NCBI GenBank assembly: GCA_963921935.1
Contig: OY998175.1
Location: forward strand, 262,315,709 to 262,379,708
From: Galeruca laticollis
Lineage: Eukaryota > Arthropoda > Insecta > Coleoptera > Chrysomelidae
DNA length: 64,000 nt
Reading direction: 5' to 3'
Shown here: positions 35,501 to 45,804 of the stretch, piece after piece
Layout of the letters: each line of letters begins with the position of its first letter
Numbering within the stretch: position 1 is the first letter of the stretch
Translations under genes and position numbers: made by a program
Notes under the pieces: generated by a model
Told to the model about the DNA's origin: nothing
The model's input: the letters and a program-made list of their open reading frames with translations, nothing else
The model's database searches: none

Positions 35501-36313
35501 GTGTTTTTAAATGAAACTCAAAGTCTCTAGTTAATTCCACAATGTAATACAAGTTATTGAAAATTCTAAAAAATTGACAATTGTTTCGATAAATCAATAT
35601 CATCGTCAGAATGACAGAAGTTACATTTCATTTAATACCTACCTGATGTCTAGTAGTTATATTTGGATAGACCAAGAAGTAACCTAACTTGTGATTGGCT
35701 TAATATATGTTTATAGAAAAAAGAAGAAGATGTGATATTACAAATATTGAAGCTTAGATATTATCAGCCCTATGGTGATATCCTGGATATCATTTTTCCA
35801 ATTAAGATCAGTATAAAAGTGCAATGATATAGAAAACCAGGAAAACTATATCTGCTGATCTCTACAATTATCACTTAAGAAGACAGTTTATTAGTGGAGA
35901 ATTCCCTAGATTTAACTGTTCATTGACAACTTCATATTGTGAGTTTCTTAAATGTCTTCCAATTTCCAGTTCTTCAAGGAAATCCAGTTCTTGTTTCTTT
36001 TCACAAATATGCAGTACTTCTAGTTTTGTGTTAGGTGTCAATGAATTATTGGTGTCAAGTAGATGTTTTGCGTAGTGGGATTTATCCGGTTGTTTTAATC
36101 TGTATGCTCGTAAGTGCTCACTGTATCGTATTTAAAAATTCCTAAGGGTCTGACCCAAATAGACAGCATTACATTCTGGACATTTGAGTTTATATATACC
36201 TGACTTCTTTAATAGTGGTATTTTTGTTTTTACATTTAACAATTTTGTACTAACGTTACTTTCTGTTTTAAAAGAAATTGTTGTATTCGTTGCTGAAGAT
36301 TAACATAAGAGAC
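35501..36313 (-). mobile_element. Penelope-like element, inverted partial copy (left arm)
   Basis: Reverse complement of 37263-38065 with scattered differences. It carries the GIY-YIG region and the 3' tail. The minus strand keeps canonical SGIYKLKCPECN, where the forward copy has DIY, but has a TAA stop after LRNF. The arm ends at the central palindrome (36300-36332). Penelope elements are known for partial inverted or tandem copies attached to the main copy, and this fits that habit. Confidence 0.9.
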
Positions 36314-36332
36314 TACAGGTCTCTTATGTTAA
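36300..36332. repeat. Perfect 14-bp palindrome at the foldback junction
   Basis: TTAACATAAGAGAC (36300-36313) and GTCTCTTATGTTAA (36319-36332) are exact reverse complements around TACAG. The right half is also coding sequence of the RT (VSYVN). The inverted arm therefore carries 14 bases copied from the opposite strand at the junction, as expected of a snap-back or template switch. Confidence 0.9.
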
Positions 36333-37692
36333 TGCTCCTAATAATATATTGGCAAAGAAGCTCAACAATATACTCAATACTTACGGATATGAATCTCAGT
36401 ACTCAATTAGAAATTCAATAGAACTAATCAAAAAGTTGAAAGCAATCCACTTACAAGATAACTATAAACTCATATCGTTCGATGTAACTAACATGTTTAC
36501 TAAAATTTCTCCTAAAGAATGTCTAATACTTGTAAGAAAATTACTAGAAGATAAAAATATTAATCAGATATACTTAATTTATTTGATGTATGCATTAATC
36601 AGAATTATTTCACTTTTGACAATAAGATATATATTCAAAATGAAGGTTTACCAATGGGAAGCCCTATATCACCTATTTTAGCAAACATTTTTATGGACAA
36701 TTTAGAAAGAAAGATCTTTGAAAGTAATATTTCGAAAAATATTTCATTTTGGTATAGATATGTAGATGACATATTAGCTTGTTTTATGGGTAGTGAACGA
36801 CAATTAGATGTATTTTTCAATAACATCAATAATTTACACCCGAAAATTAAATTTACATTAGAAATTGAAGAAAATAGCTCAATCAATTTCCTTGATTTAA
36901 AAATTCAAAGAGTTAATAATGTACTTGATTATTCAATTTACCGAAAACCAACACAAACTGATGTAACAATTCCATTCAATTCGAACCACCCTGTGTCACA
37001 CAGACTAGCAGCATATAATTCAATGATACATAGAGCTTTTTCAGTTCCTATGAACAAATGTAATTTTGATAGAGAGATTAATACAATTAGTCAAATAGCA
37101 ACATCTAACGGTTATCCATTAGATATGATAAATAAGACAATTAGTAAAAAAAGAGGAAAAAGTGGCATTACAACTATTATATCCTAAACAAGCTGATGAA
37201 ATTAAAACTTATAAAACCATCACATTTGCAGGAAATATTTCTAATAATATTTCAAAGATAATATCTTCAGCAACGAATACAGCAATTTCTTTTAAAACAG
37301 AAAGTAACGTTAGTACAAAATTGTTAAATGTAAAAACAAAAATACCACTATTGAAGAAGTCAGATATATATAAACTCAAATGTCCAGAATGTAATGCTGT
37401 CTATTTGGGTCAGACCCTTAGGAATTTTGAAATACGATACAGTGAGCACTTACGAGCATACAGATTAAAACAACCAGATAAATCCCACTACGCAAAACAT
37501 CTACTTGACACCAATCATTCATTGACACCTAACACAAAACTAGAAGTACTGCATATTTGTGAAAAGAAACAAGAACTGGATTTCCTTGAAGAACTGGAAA
37601 TTAGAAGACATTTAAGAAACCCTCAATATGAAGTTGTCAATGAACAGTTGAATCTAGGGAATTCTCCACCAATAAACTGTCTTCTTAAGTGA
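36319..37692 (+). pseudogene. Penelope reverse transcriptase-GIY-YIG endonuclease polyprotein
   Basis: The first frame (36319-36600) carries KLISFDVTNMFTKI, the motif A region with the first catalytic Asp. A frameshift near 36600 leads to the second frame with NEGLPMGSPISPILANIFMD and FWYRYVDDILACF, the YVDD catalytic box. A second frameshift in an A-run near 37150 returns to the first frame, ending in the endonuclease: SDIYKLKCPECNAVYLGQT, RYSEHLRAY and HYAKHLLDTNHS with the CPEC zinc pair. The G of GIY is D here. Two frameshifts and the missing RT N-terminus make it inactive, but the domain order RT then GIY-YIG is diagnostic. Confidence 0.9.
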
Positions 37693-38065
37693 TAATTCTA
37701 AAGATCAGCAGATATAGTTTTCCTGGTTTTCTATATCATTGCACAGTTATACTGATCCTTATTGGAAAAATGATATCCAGGATATCACCATAGGGCTAAT
37801 AATATCTAAGCTTCAATATTTGTAATATCACATCTTTTTCTTTTTTCTATAAACATATATTAAGCCAATCACAAGTTAGGTTACTTCTTGGTCTAGCCAA
37901 ATATAACTACTAAACATCAGATAGGTATAAAATGAAATGTAACTTCTGTCATTCTGACGATGATATTGATTTATCGAAACAATTGTCAATTTTTTAGAAT
38001 TTCCAATAACTTGTATTACATTGTGGAATTAACTAGAGACCTTGAGTTTCATTTAAAAAAAACCA
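36319..38065 (+). mobile_element. Penelope-like retroelement, 5'-truncated
   Basis: Contains, in order, the RT palm (from 36319), a GIY-YIG endonuclease (to 37692) and a non-coding tail (37693-38065). It lacks the N-terminal RT fingers and any 5' leader. It is preceded by its own inverted 3' part. The word AAACCAAAATTA occurs both just beyond the right end (about 38063) and 57 bases outside the left end (about 35445), a possible remnant of a target duplication. Confidence 0.9.
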
Positions 38066-38429
38066 AAATTAGCAAAGTAATGGTGGATGGGCGGAGCTTA
38101 TACCGAATTGTCGCCACTGTCTTGTAAATAGTCACTGTAATTTTCTATGAAAAATGTCGTTGCTATATGGTTAGTTCGTCATGCTGTCCGATAATTTGGA
38201 TCGGTGTGTTATAAACATGGCCTCTACATCAAATACCATTCGTCGTGGCAAGAGAAATTTCTCAAAATGGGAGCCAAGGTAAGTTGAGATATAATATTGA
38301 AACGAGTGTTTCAGTTTTAGTATAATTTTTCATTACTCTGTATTTAGTAGGACTCTAATTGTGGTAATTAATGGACTATGTAGAGGTAGGCTTTAAGGCA
38401 ACGATATTATATAACGGTCAATTAGGTCG

Positions 38430-38455
38430 TATGAATATTCATACGCTGGGCATTC
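38430..38455 (+). repeat. Left TIR-like motif of the piggyBac relic
   Basis: AATATTCATACGCTGGGC here is the inverted partner of GCCTAGCGTATGAATATT at 40386-40403, differing at one position in the core. It lies about 45 bases from TTAAGG (38390), while the right copy lies 8 bases from CCCTTAA (40410-40416). Paired inverted motifs near TTAA fit piggyBac ends, although the left one sits inside the supposed transcribed leader. Confidence 0.4.
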
Positions 38456-38477
38456 ATGACCACAAAAATCAAAATCA

Positions 38478-40310
38478 GTGTTTATGAGAATAACGCTTTG
38501 TAGATTATACTGTTATTTTTCATATTACTTTCAGGAAAAAATTGACGAGTTATTAGCATGCTTAGAAGAATCAGACAATGAAAAGGAATTAGCCGAAGCG
38601 GAGTCTATAGATATAATTCTGTTTCCTCCAGACATAGATGCAAATAGAGATGTAGACGAGGTTGCCGAGGAAGATAATATAGTGAACAGTAACAGTGTAC
38701 ATTTGCTAGGTCCTGGACTACAGGGTGAGTGTTCTTAAATTTAAATTCTCACTTGTGGGAATAAAAGAAAAGGAATATCAATAGAAATGTCAGCAAAAGC
38801 GAGGAAAGAATCAAAACGTAGAAAACTGAAGGTTGAAAAGCCTAAACGTTCTTGGCATCCGATTCAGTTTTAAGCAGAAAAGGAAAAGCATACTCAGTAC
38901 AAAATTAAAAATGGAGTTCAAAGTCAGCCTAATGTTTAGAGGAGATGATGGCATCTAGATGTGGGCCTATCGACTTTTTCAAATTATTCTGGTCATTGGA
39001 GTTTGTGGAACAGATGTGTCCCGAAACACAAAAATACGCCAACTACAAGGACGGAAATGAGGCTTTTAGAGTTACTCCAGAAAAATGTCACAAGTTTTAG
39101 GCTATTTTACTTCTGTCGAGGTACGTGAAACCACCAAATAGGAGAATGTATTGGGAAACAGCGGCGGATACTTTCAACACAGCTGTTTCTAGTGCTATAT
39201 CTCGAGATAGATTTCTGCAAATACTGAAATACCTTCATTTCAGTGACAATAATACCACAGAACCCGAAGACAAATGCAGGAAAGTGAGACCAATATTGAA
39301 TCATATGTCTTAAAAATTTCAGGAATTTGATGATACTTTACCTTTAGTGTGGTTTTTCGATGAAGCGATGGAACCGTATTTTTGTCGTCACCATTTCATA
39401 CAATTTATCAGAGGAAAACCCATACGATTTGGGTGCAAATTCTGGTGTTTAAATAACAGAAATGGTTATTGCGTAGTATTTGAACGAAGGAAAAACTCAA
39501 AAGCACCTAGCAGTGCCTCTTGGGAGATCTGTTACAAAAAGACTGGTATCAGACGTCGTTCCTGACGGAAGCGAAATTTTTTTAGATAATTATTTTTACT
39601 CTTTGTCGTTGCTGGAAGATATGGAGCTTAAGAATATTATAGTCACAGGAACCATTCGAACTAATTGCATTGAAAATGCTCCTTTGAAAGATCTGAAAAA
39701 GAATCCACAGGATTCTGTTTAAGGTCTAACAGATAATTCAACAAATATAACTTTGATCTGTTGACACGATAACAGTCGAATTACATTAGCTACCAACAGA
39801 TGTGACGAATTGCTCAATAAAACCACTGTTTGCAGACGTTACAGTCAAGTTCGAAAACAAAAGGTAGAAGTTTTACAGCCATCATTGATCCAAGAGTACA
39901 ATAATGGAATGTGTGGTGTAGATTTATTTTATAAATGGCGTGGTAGACATCGAATAAATATTAGAAGCCTAAAATGGTATTGGCCAATTATTCGCTTTTG
40001 TATCAATGCATCTATCGTCAATGCTTGGATTTTGTTCCGTAATCTACAATCATGAATAAAACCAGTAGATTTTATCCGTCAAATTGTAATTCCTTTGTTG
40101 GCAACCCCAAAGCCTTCTATCCTGATGCTTCAAAGAACATCGAATGTTTTGAATGATGTACAATACGATAGGCTTGTACACTGGCCGATGAGAAATCCCA
40201 CACAGCGGCGTTGTGCAAGATGTCATTAGTGTGTCACCTTCATTTGCTGTAAATGTAACGTCGGACTTCATATCGCCTGTTTCAGACTTTCTCATACTCC
40301 ATGAGCATTT
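38478..40310 (+). pseudogene. piggyBac-family transposase relic
   Basis: Collinear fragments cover the family from N- to C-terminus. They are an acidic N-terminal region (KIDELLACLEESDNEKELAE), GPIDFFKLFWSLEFVEQM, YVKPPNRRMYWETAADTF, RDRFLQILKYLHFSDNN, VWFFDEAMEPYF..FIRGKP with the first catalytic Asp, EIFLDNYFYSLSLLE with the second, NGMCGVDLFYKWRGRHRINI with the third region, and a C-terminal cysteine-rich finger RRCARC...CCKCNVGLHIACF (about 40203-40300). Stops interrupt after CHKF, after NHMS, after QDSV and within the finger, with frame changes. A possible 5' exon at 38217 (MASTSNTIRRGKRNF) has a good donor, but its phase does not match the following acceptor. The enzyme is dead. Confidence 0.88.
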
Positions 40311-40385
40311 TTTATAATTGCTAGTTTGTTGATAAATTATGTAAATTATGATGAATAGTATCCAATAAACAACGTTTCACTAAAG

Positions 40386-40416
40386 CCTAGCGTATGAATA
40401 TTTAGACATCCCTTAA
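40386..40416 (-). repeat. Right TIR-like motif and TTAA of the piggyBac relic
   Basis: GCCTAGCGTATGAATATT is followed by TAGACATCCC and TTAA. The same core, including AGCCTA, recurs in both units of the 669-bp duplication (about 32070 and 32739), so it is a dispersed terminal motif. An (AT)n array begins 7 bases later. Confidence 0.4.
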
Positions 40417-40419
40417 ATT

Positions 40420-40422
<3 letters not shown>

Positions 40423-40480
<58 letters not shown>
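40423..40480. repeat. (AT)n microsatellite
   Basis: AT dinucleotides abutting the left end of the 573-bp inverted-repeat element. Confidence 0.95.
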
Positions 40481-40481
<1 letters not shown>

Positions 40482-40483
<2 letters not shown>

Positions 40484-41054
40484 ATTTGGTAATTTCTTGG
40501 GATTCGGTCCTTATTATAAACTTTCTTCAAACTACTTAATATGTTTCATCTAATATACTTTATTTTACGTTTCGGCTGATTTTTTAGCCTTTTTCAAAAA
40601 ACACTACAATAGAAATTCATATTGACAAAACACAGCTCATTAATTATTCCTAATCACATAGCAAAATTCAAATAAATAAAATTCTACTTACAGTTATCAG
40701 GAACAAAAACTTTTATATCCACATAGTGGAAACGTCACATTTAAAATTAATTTATACACTAACAGTAACGTACACGAACAGCGACTTCATGATTGATACT
40801 TGACTTCTTTCGATAGTCATTATTGTTTTTATTTTGCGTAGCATTTAAAATGAACGGACAATGAATCAATTTGTAAGGGCTATGGAAATTATACCCATGT
40901 GTAATTAACAAAAAACAATCCTTTCCTATGATGTGGATTTTGTTTATATTTATTCCATCAATTTATTAAATTGTAATAGATTCTACTTAAATTGTTTGTG
41001 TCAATTTTGGAATTAACGGTATTAAGGACCGAATCCCAAGAAATTACCAAATAG
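40482..41054. mobile_element. 573-bp element with 32-bp perfect terminal inverted repeats
   Basis: The left end CTATTTGGTAATTTCTTGGG continues through 40513 and is the exact inverse of 41023-41054. Just inside the left end (about 40565-40610) the text reads ACGTTTCGGCTGATTTTTTAGCC, the reverse of a GGCTAAAAAATCAGCCGAAACGT tail often seen at ends of Penelope-like elements. The element has no coding capacity. It is bounded on the left directly, and on the right within 45 bases, by (AT)n. It could be a MITE or a Penelope foldback remnant. Confidence 0.8.
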
Positions 41055-41095
41055 AAATATATATAAATTGGTCCAAGAAAAATCCAAATATCTTA

Positions 41096-41098
<3 letters not shown>

Positions 41099-41152
<54 letters not shown>
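41099..41152. repeat. (AT)n microsatellite
   Basis: AT dinucleotides shortly after the 573-bp element. Confidence 0.95.
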
Positions 41153-41156
<4 letters not shown>

Positions 41157-43006
41157 GTGAAATATTAATAACAGGAAAATGAACAAATAAAATTTTGTAT
41201 ATAAATGCCCATTTGCAACTAAAAAGAATTATAATGCTCATAGTTACGTGATATTTAAATTCATGATAAAAACAATATTTGATAAACGAAACTATTAACA
41301 TATAGTTGTGTGTTGCACACACGTGAGTCAATTATAAAAAGATATTATTCATTCGTAACATAAATTTAAAAAAAAACCAACTTCTATAATTGTATTTTCC
41401 CGATTGCTATAACTTTTGACAAACCCTGTATACGATAAAGTATTTTTTTTGACGACGATTAAAAAAGCAAATAGACATGAATATTATTATATATAAAGTG
41501 ACAGCTTTATCAATATTAAGATTAAGTGTAAATAAAGTGACATTAGTGTAATCGCGGAGGTATTTTCGAACGGAGTGAATAATTGAAAAAGAACAAGACG
41601 CGGATAAATAGATTTTTTTTAAAAACAATAACTGTTTACAAGTTAACAAAAGAGGATCGGGAAAAAACAGAAGGAGGTTGTTGATTGTTGAGCGTCGAGA
41701 GAGGGTTGTTAGGTTGAAAAGGTGGTATGGAAAGATGTGAGAACGAGAATAAAATAATACAATCAAGTTAAAAAAATCATAATTAAAGGACAAAATTTTG
41801 ACTAAATACTGTGACAACGTCATTGGCAATAAATGGAATGATCCGGTTTCCAATAATTGAATATAAAATAAAAAAAAAACTTTTCATTAATCGTCTTCTA
41901 GAATTTGGTGAGATAATTTAATTTTTACCTTATTTGTTCCTGGCTATTTGGTTACGTTTTCCTCGTAGCAGAAATTACTTATATTGAAAGTAATCCGAAT
42001 ATGATAAACTTCAACTCCTCGTCGAATAGAGAAGCTATTACACTTTAATCATCACAAGTTTCATTGAACTGAAATGAGTGGAAACACAAGACTTTTGTTA
42101 TCTTCAAACTCATGAATTTCTGTATGTATTCACAAACATTTGGTTTCTTGAATTATTATTTAGGTTAGGTATATTATTATGGACTGATTTTTTTTTGAAT
42201 TTACATAGTTATTTAGGAATAATCAATTTCCACTATCTTACTAATTCAATTTAATCTCGAACAACGACGAAATCACTCACTGATTTTATTATTTAAGATG
42301 AAATATATTAATAACCTTTAGAAGAATAACATTACTTCTAAATATACCATTTATGATTTACAAGCCATATCTCTGGTCACATGACAACGATTCACAGCGC
42401 CAATATCATTCTCCGTTAAATGTTAGAGGTGGGAATTGATTGCAGGTTAACGATGATATCATGGTTACAAAATATCTAATAGTTATTTTTTTGTTATTTA
42501 ATAATTTCACTTGGATCATCTAACTATGAGAATTATACATAGACGTATATAAATTATCATGTAATTTGTCCAGGCTTCATCGTCAGTAATTATTGAGGGG
42601 GAAATGTTAAGAAATACATAGAATTTTTGATTAATTTAACAGAACTACATTCAAACCTCCTTGTTTTCCTTCAAGTGTTCTCAAAACCTGTCAGTTCCTG
42701 TTACTGTTCAACGCTAGTGCCGGACACACCCCTGCGATCTAAAAAAAGGGAATAAAGCTTTTGGTATTAATATTTGAACTTGCATTAGGTACAAAATCGC
42801 TCTGTTGTAACGAGCATACCATACGAGTTCTGGCGCCCATGATTTTAAAAGGAAATACAATGTTTAACACATTTAATGTTCATAATAAGCAATAAAAAAT
42901 TCTACAAAAAATATTGCAATTTGACAATAACATAATAATTAAAAAATAATCACCATCGCAACTTTTTTTAAAAATCCAACCTGTAACTCAATTAAAATAC
43001 AGCATA

Positions 43007-43009
<3 letters not shown>
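41153..43009. other. No recognisable gene
   Basis: About 1.9 kb without recognisable coding or repeat structure. A TGGCGCCCA word at about 42832 resembles the first nine bases of a lysine PBS, but no LTR or gag is attached. The antisense 148-codon ORF at 41407-41853 is hydrophobic low-complexity sequence and not supported. Confidence 0.35.

Positions 43010-43073
<64 letters not shown>
43010..43073. repeat. (AT)n microsatellite
   Basis: About 64 bases of AT dinucleotide. Confidence 0.95.
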
Positions 43074-43075
<2 letters not shown>

Positions 43076-43078
<3 letters not shown>

Positions 43079-43400
43079 AGTGAGTATTGGGGATTGCAGC
43101 AAAAATTGGACAAGTTATACTCTTAGCGGAATATGTCCAAGCTTTCGAGGATGTTTGTCCTCATCATCAGGGAGACTAAAATGAAAAACAACAGTTGAAT
43201 ACTGTGGTCAATAAAGTATAATAGAAATGAAGTTCACAACCACGTGTGTACTTACCTCCGAAGTGAGGTTAGAATCCATAAAGTTGTAAATTAGTAAACT
43301 ACAGATCGTAAATTGTGAAATGATTTACAGGAATTGAGTTAACGGAAGAGCAAACCAACTGCATCACACCAGAAAACGGAAATCTCGTGAAATTTTATAA
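43076..43400 (-). mobile_element. Possible Penelope-type terminal sequence
   Basis: On the minus strand the text GGACAAACATCCTCGAAAGC, then a run reading TTGGACATATTCCGCTAAGA, ends beside (AT)n. It has the look of the terminal repeat of an insect Penelope-like element (a CTGATGATGAGG..CGAAAGCTT type tail). No coding part is attached. The call rests on recollection of this tail style. Confidence 0.3.
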
Positions 43401-43772
43401 AATAAAATAAATAATTTCATCCTCACACGTCACCATGTTGAACGCCGGCAAGGAACTAATATAGTTTGCCTCCAAAAAGGATGTAACAAGAGACAACAAG
43501 TGCTGCCAACAGTCAATCTAGTGGGTTGTGGAACAATGATACCACTTTAGTAATGGGTTCTGCTGTAGGGCTAACAATTGGTTAATAAGAAGATGTATCA
43601 TTCTCGAAGAGAGGAAGAGAGAGAAATAGTGTGAGACAGAGAGAGGGAGGACGCTCTCAATTTTTGTAATTTGAGCGTATAGAGAACATAAATTCAATAT
43701 GACTAGCACTGAGGAAGAAAGAGAGACAGAAAACAGTATAATAAAAGTAATAATATATAGTAATAATATATA

Positions 43773-43773
<1 letters not shown>

Positions 43774-43823
<50 letters not shown>
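43774..43823. repeat. (AT)n microsatellite, left flank of the element B array
   Basis: AT dinucleotides ending exactly where LTR1 begins with TTGAACCGGAT. The array's right end at 58727 also borders (AT)n, so the whole 14.9-kb array sits inside one microsatellite. Confidence 0.95.
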
Positions 43824-43826
<3 letters not shown>

Positions 43827-44426
43827 AACCGGATATCATAGATCGTAAGAGAATTAGTACTATTAAAATATGTTGCTAGTATGAAATATATATGAAAATA
43901 ATATAATTTAAGAAAACAAGTAAAAAGGAAACACTTTTCTTAATTTAAACAACATATCAAATAAAGATATATTAATAGAGATTGCCTAACCAATGTAATG
44001 ATGTAAATAAAGTTGCCTAAGACGAAGATTATTTTCCATAACATAATCAGCTGTTCATCTGAAATGAAAACAAATATTATTATAGTTAATTCATTATAAT
44101 CATTAATTTAAGAATAAGAACAAAGACTATTGAATAGAATATAATTCAATAGATTTCATAGATAAACAAATAATGACATATAGACAAATGATATATGGTA
44201 AATAAAATAAACATAGAATCAATAAATAGTAATTTGTTAAAGTTTAGTATGAATAATATAATGCAAAGAGTTTAGACAAATAACATAAGAGAATTTATAT
44301 TTATAATTAATATGAGTGTAACAAGGATATACTATCAATAACAATATTGAATGATGTACCATGTAAATGTATCTATGTATAACCAATTTTAATTTATTTG
44401 TATGATGAAAAAACTCATAGGAACTC

Positions 44427-44433
44427 TATAAAT
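44427..44433 (+). promoter_or_regulatory. TATA box in LTR1
   Basis: CTCTATAAATGAAC is conserved in all four LTRs (49292, about 54105 and 57333). It is the only consensus TATA in a suitable upstream position, so it probably marks the U3/R promoter. Confidence 0.5.
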
Positions 44434-44452
44434 GAACTAATTATGCAAAAGA

Positions 44453-44746
44453 GTGTATGTAGGAAATTTTTTAATAAGTGATAGAAGTTTCAATTATCTG
44501 ATTGCAAAAGACAATATCTTATTGGTTATAAAATATGACAGAACAAATTGTGAATCAATAAATAAACTTTGGAATAGTGACCTGAAAAAGAACAAAAGAC
44601 TGTTTGTTGAAAAAAGTAGAGAATCGAGGGGACGCTTAAATAAGAAGGGAAGCTGGTCTCAAGAAGCGAGGAGTGTGTGTGATGGTGTTCCTGAAATTTC
44701 AAGATATTCCCGGTTTAAGACATTTAAATCTATAAAGTATTATTAA
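44453..44746 (+). CDS. 97-codon ORF inside LTR1, unknown
   Basis: Starts MYVGNFLISDRSFNYLIAKD and ends RYSRFKTFKSIKYY. The basic middle contains KKNKRLFVEKSRESRGRLNK. The ORF begins about 25 bases after the TATA box. The same ORF is intact in LTR2 (49318-49611) with a handful of residue changes, but is broken by an early stop and indels in LTR4 and absent from LTR3. I know no family for it. Conservation may simply reflect recent LTR duplication. Confidence 0.3.
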   Translation: MYVGNFLISDRSFNYLIAKDNILLVIKYDRTNCESINKLWNSDLKKNKRLFVEKSRESRGRLNKKGSWSQEARSVCDGVPEISRYSRFKTFKSIKYY

Positions 44747-45734
44747 ATACAATATTAGTAATACTCACAGTCAATTGTATCAAGTTTTGCGGCAAGAATC
44801 TGCGAAATTTTCATCAATTTTGGTTTTTTGGAGCTTCAGCGGAGTGTTCCTGGGATCCAGAGACTTTCATCCCAATTCAAGAGCAACAGGTCAGTGTTTT
44901 TTAAAATCATTATTGGCCAATAATCAGTGTAAAAAACTCAAAATACTGAATTAAGTACTTAATTTCATAAATTGATAAACTTTTGCAAATATGATCGATC
45001 TGAAAAAGAAAGAAACAGACTTTGTATAGTGAATTCATTGCATAAATCGTTAAATTTAATAAAAGGCCGAATTTTCAATAAATTAAAATATTTACTTACG
45101 CCATTTTGTAATCGCATAAATCTGGTGATTGAAGTTTCATAATGTAATAACTATTTCCATCTGTATATAATTTCTATTTTTCTATTCATGTATATAACAA
45201 TTTTATTTCCACAGCAATTTGTATCATATATAACTATGATTTATATATAAACTCTTTTATGTGTTTGAACCATTCATTTGTCTGCATCTTCAACAAACTT
45301 TGTATAATATGAATAGATGCTTCTTACGTATCAGAATTGTTCGTTTTATGTTAAAGCGCATGACTAGTTTTTCACGCATGCGCATTGATGAAATTATTAA
45401 AATAAATAAGTAGGTACAATATAACCATTGGCGTCGCATATTATTTTTATCAAATATAAATATTGCATAGAAAATTAAATCGATTTCAAAATAATGTGTT
45501 TTCTTTTTATTTAAACAATTATAACAATATAAAATGCCAGGACTCAAAGAGAAAAAGGATTTCATGCTCCCGAACAATCAAATTAAAATAAATTACCAAA
45601 CAAATATTAAAAACAAACTGAGCTAGCCAAACTAAACAAAAATTCTAAATAATAAACATATACATTTAAATTTAATAATCATCTACAAAAAATAAGTAAA
45701 TAAAAGTAAGTATTTATCAATAAATTAGTTTAAT

Positions 45735-45754
45735 TGTCACCCAAAACGTGGGGC
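45735..45754 (+). promoter_or_regulatory. Primer-binding site, copy 1
   Basis: TGTCACCCAAAACGTGGGGC directly follows LTR1 and resembles the lysine-tRNA PBS with two extra A and two substitutions. Element A has TGTCACCGCAACGTGGGGC at the same position, tying the two families together. Confidence 0.7.
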
Positions 45755-45804
45755 GGTTTATTAAAAATATAGGAAACATTTGTAAATTTTAAACTCAATC
45801 AAAA

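Larger units (their letters stand above)
43824..45734 (+). repeat. Element B LTR1
   Basis: Begins TTGAACCGGATATCATAG and ends ...AGTTTAAT just before a lysine-type PBS. It is near-identical to 48629-50581, but lacks about 60 bases present in the others (after AAAGATATATTAA). It contains a TATA box (44427), a 97-codon ORF, and a GAGCAACAG/GTCAGT donor-like site at about 44896 with a TTTCCACAG acceptor-like site at about 45214. A length near 1.9 kb is long for an LTR. Confidence 0.85.

Noticed and set aside
37190..37230. CTGATGAAATTAAAAC in the Penelope element as a hammerhead core
   Set aside because: It lies inside coding sequence (QADEIK) and lacks the paired stems and GAAA spacing. Penelope ribozymes sit in the terminal repeats.
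38217..38278. 5' exon of piggyBac (MASTSNTIRRGKRNF...)
   Set aside because: A good donor is present, but the exon ends in phase 2 while the next acceptor needs phase 0. Kept only as a possibility in the piggyBac entry.
41407..41853. 148-codon minus ORF
   Set aside because: Low-complexity hydrophobic composition, no motif, in A+T-rich non-coding DNA.
42825..42850. TGGCGCCCA as another primer-binding site
   Set aside because: Only nine bases match and no LTR end or gag adjoins.
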